Positions 57,328 through 64,000 of a DNA stretch of 64,000 nucleotides are shown here, piece after piece. Source of the DNA: Amanita rubescens. Taxonomy: Eukaryota > Basidiomycota > Agaricomycetes > Agaricales > Amanitaceae. How positions within the stretch are numbered: the first letter of the stretch is position 1; each line of letters begins with the position of its first letter. The notes beneath the pieces were generated by a model. It was not told the origin of the DNA. It searched no databases and was given only the letters and a program-made list of their open reading frames with translations. Both the position numbers and the translations under genes were made by a program. Location of the stretch: contig WION01000004.1 of the NCBI GenBank assembly GCA_015039365.1, positions 1,240,001 to 1,304,000 on the forward strand. The letters run 5' to 3'.

Positions 57328-57431
57328 ACATGCAATGATATCATGATGCGGAAGCGAGTGCCTAGCGCCCATCAATCTTTCAAGATCTCACGAGTCACAT
57401 CATTGTACACAACCATTTCTACATTCAGGAG

Positions 57432-58697
57432 CTAGTCTCGGGATAAAACCTGCGTAGAGATTGATGAGATACTTGAATCTACTTTACTTAGAATGTCCAG
57501 TGTTTCTTTCTATAGATATAGATACTCAATGAGCATGTGGAATTTGGTCAGTCAATGGACATTGGACACGCACCCATATCCTTTCTTGTGCTTCCTGCCC
57601 CTGATCACTGATGACAAAGTCGCTGGGTTCGCTAACTCGAGAGCAGCGAACAAAGGCGCCGCGCAACTTTTCTTCGTCCTCTGTACCACCAAGTGCGCCC
57701 CATACCAACCGGCGACTACCTTTCTCCGTAGATATGGCCAGCAGCAAGTCCATAATATAGAGGGTTAGGAGCCTGAGCCCGTGGAACTTTCCACGACTAC
57801 ACAATTCAGATATGGCATAACCCGGATCAACGGCGTCTACTATCACAGGGCTATTCCTCAAGCGGTCGGCGAGAGCCCGAACAAAAAGTACATTGAGGAC
57901 TTTGAGATTATCAGTCGACGATAGATAAGCACGCAAGTGGTTGTACTTACGCTTTGTATCAGCGTAACGGCGTTCCATTACCCTAACGTTAACATCAGTA
58001 AGAGGAACTCCGGACACTCAGCAAATCACATACTCCGTCGTACAGTAATCTTTGCTCCCAAGGGTCTTCAATGGTTCATGGTTCTCCATAACCTGCCGAT
58101 CAAACTTTGCCCAATAATGTACCCCGCTACTGACCACGACCATACGTGGTGTAACGGAGTGGTTCCGCGCTGTCTCGATCATGCGGGGAAGTAATAACAA
58201 TGCGAGAAGTGACGTTGAGAGGTCAGTTGACTTGTAAACTTTATGCAAGTTAATGATGATATCCCGCATTAAAGTGGACTAATACCTTGATTCCCAGCCA
58301 TCCTTTGTTGAGCTATAGGTGGTAGCTACGACACCAGCATTCAAAATCAAATAATCCAATCGACCTCCCTGCTTTTCGAACTTTGCCGCGAAAAGTTTCA
58401 CAGAGGAAAAATCGGCTTGGTCGATGAGCCAAAGTTCAGCTCGATCATATCCCGTCTCGGTCGTTAAACCTACAACCGAATATTGTTAGCGCTCGGGTCA
58501 TAACACAAACTCTCGGACATACGAGCCAATGCTGCTTCTCCTCGTTGCTGACTACGACAAGCCAGTATCAGTTTGCCGGGATTCATTCTAGCAAAATGCT
58601 TCGATGCTTCGAAGCCTAGCCCAGTGTTGGCACCCGTGACCACAACTGTCTTACGTTCCAGATCTGCAGTTACGACAGGTGGAAACTGTAGTACCAT
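57432..58697 (-). CDS. Short-chain dehydrogenase copy C, damaged N-terminus
   Basis: Same family and exon plan as copy B. The open frame can start at the ATG at 58697 (MVLQFPPVVTADLERKTVVV), then [94 protein letters not shown] (YxxxK), [67 protein letters not shown] and [16 protein letters not shown]. Upstream, the DNA still resembles the TFLDF-YDQWSP leader of the other copies but holds an in-frame TAG and length changes, so the native first 15 or so residues are lost. The Rossmann core is complete, so activity is possible. Confidence 0.75.
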
Positions 58698-59116
58698 TGG
58701 TCATAGATGAAGTCCTAGAAGGGTCCAACGAGCCATAGTGGAGGTTTCGACTGGTCTATGCTGAATACGCTGCAGTGCCACATACTTAAATACGATGGAA
58801 CGCGATAGCGCGCGCCGGAGGTATACGTAGCATAAGGGAGACGCTGTTCATCCGGCAGATGTCAGTCTGGCCGCGTATATAAATAGAAGCTCAAACTGAC
58901 TGAAGACCGATCATTAATCACTGAACTTGACTTTCCGTAAGGATTATAAAGCATCTGAAATTTCCAGATTTCAATCTTCGCCATGTTTTTTATGCAGCTT
59001 TCAGGTTTGTTCAGACCGTAGCAACTTCTTTCCAGATAAGCAAATGCTAATAAAGAATAGAATTCATCTCTCTTGTCGGTCTCGATCTTGGTTCGCCGTA
59101 CATGATAATTTAGACC
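58698..59116. promoter_or_regulatory. SDR-C upstream region
   Basis: 420 bp with TATATAAATA at 58876-58885 and a degenerate relative of the duplicated promoter element at about 58838-58858. It also covers the decayed leader of copy C (58698-58740). No other gene. Confidence 0.5.
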
Positions 59117-60389
59117 TCAGTCCCGAGGTAAAACCTGCGTAGCAACTATTGATGTCCTTGGATCCACTTTGCTTAGAATGTCCAACTGTCTCTTTCTATA
59201 AATATTCATTGAATACATAAAATTTAATGAGGCAAAAAAGACGTACCCATATCTTCTCTTGCACTGCATTTCCCTGTTCACTAAGAACGAAATCGCTAGG
59301 TTCACCGATCCGTGAATAATGGAGATAGGCACCGCGCAACTTCTCCTCGTTCACTGCACCAAGCGCAGCGAATACTAACTGACGACTGCTTTTCTCCGTG
59401 GATATGGCCAATATCAAGTCCATGAGATAGAAAAACAGGACAACAATCCCGTTGATATTTCTGCGAATCCCAGATATAGGCATACCCCGGATCAACGGCG
59501 TTCACTATCACAGGCATATTTCTTATGCGGTCTGCAAGAGCCCTAACGAAAAGCAAATCAAGGACTTTGGGGGGTTATTGATAGACGTCTACGAAAGTGC
59601 CAGTACTTACGCTTGGTATCATGGTAACGATTGTCGCATCGTCCTGTCATGCATAAGAAAGGAGTATAGGCATTCCCAACAATCAACATACTCGCTGGTA
59701 CAATATTCCTTACTTCCGAGGATCTTTAGTGGTTCATGGCTGTCTCTGACCTGCTGGTCAAACGTTGTAGAGTAATGTGCCGCACTGCTAACAACGACCA
59801 TGCGTGGGGTAACAGAGTAGTTCCGCGCTGTTTCAACCATGTGTGGAAGCAGCAGTAACGCAAGGAGCGCAGTTGAGAGGTAATTGACTTGCAAACTGTA
59901 AGAGTTAGTGAGTCCATGACCTGTCTAACAATGAGATGCAATGGTACCTCGATTCCCAGCCGTTCTCTGTTGCGTTATAACTGGCCACTGCGATCCCAGC
60001 ATTCAGAATCAGGTAATCCAACCGACCACCTTGCTTTTCGAACTTGTCTACAAATGCCTTTACCGATAAAAAATTGGCCTGGTCAATGAGCCAAAGTTCA
60101 GCTCGATCATAGCCCGTCTCGGCCCTCAAACCTGAGATGTAATACTCTGAGCGCTTGAATCATAAGACAATCCGGACATACGGGTCAATGCATCTTCTCC
60201 TTTCCCTTGACTACGACAAGCCAGGATCAGCTTACCGGGATTCATTCTAGCAAAATGCTTGGAAGCCTCAAAGCCTAGCCCAGTGTTAGCGCCCGTGACT
60301 ACGACTGTTTTCTCTGCAAGATCTGCGGTTACGACAGGTGGAGTCGGAGCCCATTGGTCACGGAAAAAGTCTAGAAAGGTACGTCCCAT
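59117..60389 (-). pseudogene. Short-chain dehydrogenase copy D, frameshifted
   Basis: Fourth array member. It starts MGRTFLDFFRDQWAPTPPVV, with [96 protein letters not shown] (YxxxK), [17 protein letters not shown] and NAVDPGYA. Directly after this one extra base (about 59488) shifts the frame. The continuation IRRNINGIVVLFFYLMDLIL, SRQLVFAALG, EEKLRGAYLHYSRIGE and SDFVLSEQGN is intact in the next frame. A second extra base in the last exon (ACAGTTGGAC for ACACTGGAC) can be bypassed by an inner acceptor. I call it a recent pseudogene; sequencing error is the alternative. Confidence 0.75.
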
Positions 60390-60725
60390 ACTATGTAGTA
60401 GGAATAATTTTGATGGGGAATATATCAAGGTATGGGAAATTCATACCTAATGCTGACCCGCCCTGCTGACCCGATTTGGCATTGTCACGTACTCCTTCCT
60501 TTTGTGGACGACCTCAGCCCTCGCGCGCCCAGACACGGAAACTGGAGTAGTGGTGGCATGTAAGCACATTGGTGTGTCACAAGGGGGGGTAATTTTAGAC
60601 TACTGGAAGGTTTGGAAGCAATAAGTTTGCTTTGACATTGTATAAGGCACTTCAATAATCTATACAGCTCCGTGAGCAGAAAGCATGTATCGATTCGAAC
60701 TAGAACTCGTAAATATTCATGACTC
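60390..60725. other. Spacer between SDR copy D and the NmrA-like gene
   Basis: 336 bp with the copy D promoter (GATATATTC on the minus strand at about 60415-60425) and the 3' region of the NmrA-like gene. No gene. Confidence 0.45.
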
Positions 60726-61713
60726 CTACAACCCTCTGAAGCTCCAAGCTGCCCTGTTCTGCTCTAAGAATGCATCGAATGTCAACGGAGCTCTGCCCGT
60801 CGCTCGCTCCACGGCATCGCTGAGATTGATATCCTCCCCGACCTCTTGGGGAGTTTGTTCCTCGAACCACGCAAGCATTTCCGCAAGCGACTGGTCCAGT
60901 CCAAACGTTATGTATCGCTGTTTCACTTGTTTGCGCGTTTCTTTAACGTGTAAAATCTCGCGCCCAAGAACATTACTAAGTTTCGCGGCGACCTACGTGA
61001 ACGTGATTCGGCATGCCGTCAGTGGAAATTGAGAAGCAACGTACCTGATCGTGATTCAGTAGTTCTGCACCCTCGAGCAGGTAATCTGTATTGTGCGCTT
61101 TCTCATCCGTGAGGGCGCGGAACGCCACAGCTGCCACATCCATCGCGCTAATAAATGGAATTTTGCCTTCTCTGCATGCGGTATAAATTTTTCCCTTGTC
61201 CTGTATTGTGGCAAGGTGCCACCTCTGGCAGAAATTTTCTGCATAAACGCACATATCACAAATCCTGTTTAACTAATAGCTCAAGTGATACGTACCCATA
61301 AACCATGTTGGGCGCAGTACACAATATTCGACACCCAAATCAAGAAGGTGTTGCCATATCTGTCCGTAAGCAGGACCACCAAGCTGGGCCGAAGAACCAG
61401 CCAAGAGGACGAAACGCTTTACATGGTGTGTCTTGAATGCGTAGTCGATAAAAGTGTTTGCGGGACCCGGATCAACGACGCTGGCCAGCACGAGATAGAT
61501 CGCAGAGATGCGTTGCTCCCCGGGAAAGTTGTATTGGAAAGGATTCGAGAAAGTCGACGGGTCAAGCCAATCGAACTTTGTAGCGACCATCCCCGCCGGT
61601 GCAGCTGTCTCACCTCGACGAGAGCCTAGCAGGAACGGGATATTTGCATCTTGTAAGAGATGAGCTATGTGGTTGGCAGTATTGCCTGTTCCGCCTGTGA
61701 GGAAGATGGCCAT
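60726..61713 (-). CDS. NmrA-like NAD(P)-binding reductase, EasG/festuclavine dehydrogenase-like
   Basis: An atypical SDR. The product begins MAIFLTGGTGNTANHIAHLL (GGTGNT nucleotide loop), FLLGSRRGE, FDWLDPSTFSNPF, then AIYLVLASVVDPGPANTFID, KTHHVKRFVLLAGSSAQLGG, LGVEYCVLRPTWFM. After a 58-bp intron come ENFCQRWHLATIQDKGKIYT, ISAMDVAAVAFRALTDEKAH, and after a second intron VAAKLSNVLGREILHVKETR with LAEMLAWFEEQTPQE. The family includes ergot-alkaloid dehydrogenases and NmrA-type redox sensors, so the reaction cannot be told. An upstream in-frame ATG at 61737 would add eight residues. It sits next to the SDR array on the same strand, which may hint at a shared oxidoreductive pathway (inference). 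Confidence 0.83.
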
Positions 61714-62283
61714 AAGTGCACAGAACGAAGTGAACACTGTTGGGGTATGGTATACTAGTCGTGAAGAGAATATATACCAGATTCAAAGAGCTACGCCGAG
61801 CGAGACACGCGTCCATTCGGCTACGTCTACGATGAGCGTATTGCCGCACACGATAGACAGTAAGCCAGCCACTGTCCACGTAACGCGCACTTACTACTAG
61901 CGGTAGGCATTCGTAATTCTCCGGAGTATCGGAAATAGAAGGTGCGTCACCATCCGAGGGGGCTGCCTAAGCTGATAAGCAATATTCTTCCCCTTTAGTT
62001 TAAGTTATGCCATTGGCGTGGTAGAACAGCATTGGTTCCTGCTGAACATTATATCCCCATTTTTCTATCTCACCATTTCGCCGTCTTCGTCCACTGCCCT
62101 GGTTTAAGATCTGTATCCAATCTTGTGAAGGATTAAGACTGAAATTGAGTCGATGAGTCGATTGTTTGGCTAAAGTGTGCAACCGATAAGATTCGGAGGT
62201 TCTATTTTTGTCCGTACTTAAGCAGACCGAAATTGATAGGCTATGAATATCAATGCAATAGAATAAAACAGTTTCACGCTAAC
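61714..62283. other. Intergenic between NmrA-like gene and hydrolase pseudogene
   Basis: About 570 bp containing the NmrA-like promoter. Only short open frames; nothing recognised. Confidence 0.45.
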
Positions 62284-62921
62284 CTAGTCAGCAGCAGCAA
62301 TCCACTCAGCCATTTCCTTCAATGATCGGCTTCTTTCCGGTTCGTGCCACTCGAAAGTATGGAATACGTGAACGGAGTCCGGTTCTTCAATGTATCTCAC
62401 CTTTCCATCGCCTGACTTAACCCCATCACCTTCTCCCAGATCAAGAACCGTCCTTTTCCTCAGTGTCCTAACCTGATCCAAAAATGCTTCTGTGTCCCCT
62501 ACACTGATGAATGTCCTCGGGAATCGACGGAAAGTGACGAATATCTGCAGGCTGGAGAGATGTATCTATTGGATTCGCTAGCCATGTGGTCCAAAGATAT
62601 GCCTTTCTTGAGAAGTAACCTGAGATCCAAGTAGTCGGTGCTTAACTGGGTAAATGCGGACAATCCAACTGCATCACGGGAGTCGCTCGGATCGCACCAG
62701 AAGCACGCGTGTACGCTCCTCCATGGAAGTGGTTTATAACTTTCTCGCCAGGAGCAGGCGGAGCAGTCAGTTGAATTTCCGAACCGGTTGGTGAGTCCAA
62801 TAAGCCGGGAATTCGTACTGATGTTGACGGACGCAGTTGATTTATGTAAGTTCGCCGATGATGAGATCAGTACAGGGCTGGTCCAAACTCCGTTCACACC
62901 AGGGCCCTCGACAATAGCCAA
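62284..62921 (-). pseudogene. HSL-type alpha/beta hydrolase pseudogene with internal deletion
   Basis: A relative of the hydrolase at 45689-47019 in pieces. In different frames one reads GVNGVWTSPV near 62895, PPAPGEKVINHFHGGAYTRA (oxyanion HGG) near 62720, WCDPSDSRDAVGLSAF (near 62690), NRYISPACRYSSL, RFPRTFISVGDTEAFLDQVR, then LDLGEGDGVKSGDGKVRYIE and EWHEPERSRSLKEMAEW to the stop at 62284. About 100 residues between HGGAY and WCDPS are missing, including the GDSAGG nucleophile, and at least two frame changes are present. It cannot make an active enzyme. Confidence 0.8.
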
Positions 62922-63310
62922 TTCGGTAAACCCATGAGATTCATGAGGCTACTTGTTCTGATCAACGTTCTGTCTAGATGAAGGCCTAAGCAACAAACAT
63001 ATCGCGTTGCAAGGTCCACGACTGTCTAGGTCACCAACTCCTGCCAAAGATGAGTATCAACAAGACAAAAGTCTTATTCGCTAACATAGTAAATCCACCA
63101 TGGTATGCGCATCAAAAGAGTGGTGAACTCGTAAACGATGTATATGCGGCTATCCGCATGATGGAATTTTGGTTCACTGGGGATCATAAGGACGTTTATC
63201 GCTGAATTTTCATCCCTGCACATTCATGGCTAATTTGCACCTGCCATCAACATTATTTGATATTTCATGGAATTAGTTTGATCGTGATACATATCTAGAA
63301 ACGTGGAAGT
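62922..63310. other. Intergenic, right end
   Basis: 390 bp with no gene. More of the hydrolase pseudogene 5' end may be decayed in here but I cannot read it. Confidence 0.4.
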
Positions 63311-64000
63311 TCAAAGTGGTAAGAATTCTATGTGCAATGGCGGTATCTTGTTCGGACCATCTCTACTCTGAGCATGTCGGTTCCGGCTTTGCTTCATCGC
63401 ATGCAAGACATCTTCATGATCATCTTCAACGGTCCTCACGTAGAGCCATTCCAGGCGCGGACCAAGTTCGCCTGTCACCAACTCAGTTCGATGTATCAAA
63501 TCCGAGTTGTGACAGTGGGATCTAGTGTGATTTCGTTCAAGGAAGGCATAGTCCTCAGTATAGTGCCCAGGTCGATAGGGTCATCTGCACGATCAATGCG
63601 AAGGGTTTCCATATGGGGCATACCGCTGGAACGTTGAGTCAGCTGGACAAAGAGTGATACGTCGCAGCGTAGGTAGACATCTTCGCCATAGGGTGAATAA
63701 AGTGAAAGCGAAACTAAGCTGGGAAGAACCAATGGGCGGATAAAAGGCTCCACATCTTCCCCGTCGTAAAAAGTTATGGCGAGAGCTCGTAAATTCGGAA
63801 GAAGTACATGTTCTTTGGGCGAAGAAATGGGCCATGCTAACGTCCAATCTTCGTCCGATACCAAATGACACGTTTCGAGCGTTGCGGAACAGTGCCGCAT
63901 AATTGCGAAAGCGCAACCAGCGTCGACCCTTGTACTCATGTGCAAATGCCGAAGTTTGCTCCACGAGTCAGCGTGCACCAAGAACTGAGGGTCGATTATC
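63311..64000 (-). CDS. F-box/LRR-like protein fragment, 5' end outside window, probably broken
   Basis: The 3' part of a basidiomycete F-box-like protein. Leu-rich segments are visible: WSKLRHLHMSTRVDAG, LLPNLRALAITFYDGEDVEP, LVLPSLVSLSLYSPYGEDVY, MPHMETLRIDRADDP and LRTMPSLNEITLDPTV. This frame stops near 63496. The expected C-terminal part (LVTGELGPRLEWLYVRTVED, DDHEDVLHAMKQSRNR, ending near 63311) follows in another frame with no clear intron between. So either the true protein stops at TTRI or a frameshift has occurred. F-box motifs, if present, lie beyond the right edge. Confidence 0.55.

Larger units (their letters stand above)
57113..57431. promoter_or_regulatory. SDR-B promoter with TTTATAAA and duplicated element
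   Basis: The 319-bp spacer contains the palindromic TATA-like TTTATAAA at 57149-57156, about 40 bp upstream of the copy B ATG, and both copies of the direct repeat reported separately. No coding content. Confidence 0.55.

Overview
The window looks like nuclear DNA of a filamentous basidiomycete, most likely an Agaricomycete. Genes lie close together on both strands, about 36 in 64 kb. They are cut by many short introns of roughly 45-65 bp with GT..AG ends, and several families have a basidiomycete flavour (BIM1-like copper protein, F-box expansions, HSL-type hydrolases, light-inducible-type SDRs). I found no rRNA, tRNA, CRISPR array or intact transposon by reading. All gene models are my own splices from the raw sequence, so exon borders are inferences.

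The left two thirds (about 1-41.5 kb) is a housekeeping block. In order it holds a 7-TM protein running off the left edge, peptidyl-tRNA hydrolase 2 (copy a), an MFS transporter, the SAGA subunit Sgf11, a CBS/PB1 membrane protein, a Pom33/TMEM33 protein, and two tandem F-box/RCC1 proteins. Then come the DEAD-box helicase Has1, a second Pth2 (copy b), a small glycine-rich secreted protein, an Mpv17/Sym1 protein, Utp4 and Tim10. The block ends with threonine aldolase, the FANCM-type helicase Mph1, a G-patch/zinc-finger protein, a BET bromodomain protein, a WDR70 protein, a small unknown, frataxin and a single-domain rhodanese. Gene pairs share short divergent promoters (HAS1/PTH2b, UTP4/TIM10, WDR70/unknown, TUM1/VMA5).

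From 41.5 kb gene density drops. Two stretches of about 2 kb (41.5-43.6 and 48.2-50.3 kb) have no gene I can defend. Between them lie an F-box-like protein, a twin-CX9C Emi1 protein, an HSL-family hydrolase with a reading-frame problem, and a GPI-anchored BIM1-like copper protein. A predicted mitochondrial unknown, Tum1-type sulfurtransferase and V-ATPase subunit C follow.

The right end (53.9-64 kb) is accessory. It holds four tandem short-chain dehydrogenases on the minus strand, of which two carry frameshifts and a third has a damaged N-terminus. Next are an NmrA/EasG-like reductase, a hydrolase pseudogene lacking its nucleophile region, and an F-box/LRR-like fragment running off the right edge.

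The most striking result is a set of tiny exons that only appear when the proteins are spliced by homology. There are two consecutive 4-nt exons in MPH1, a 6-nt exon at the same place in both PTH2 paralogues, an 11-nt exon in SGF11, and a first exon in PTH2b that may code only for the start Met. These would be missed by most gene finders.
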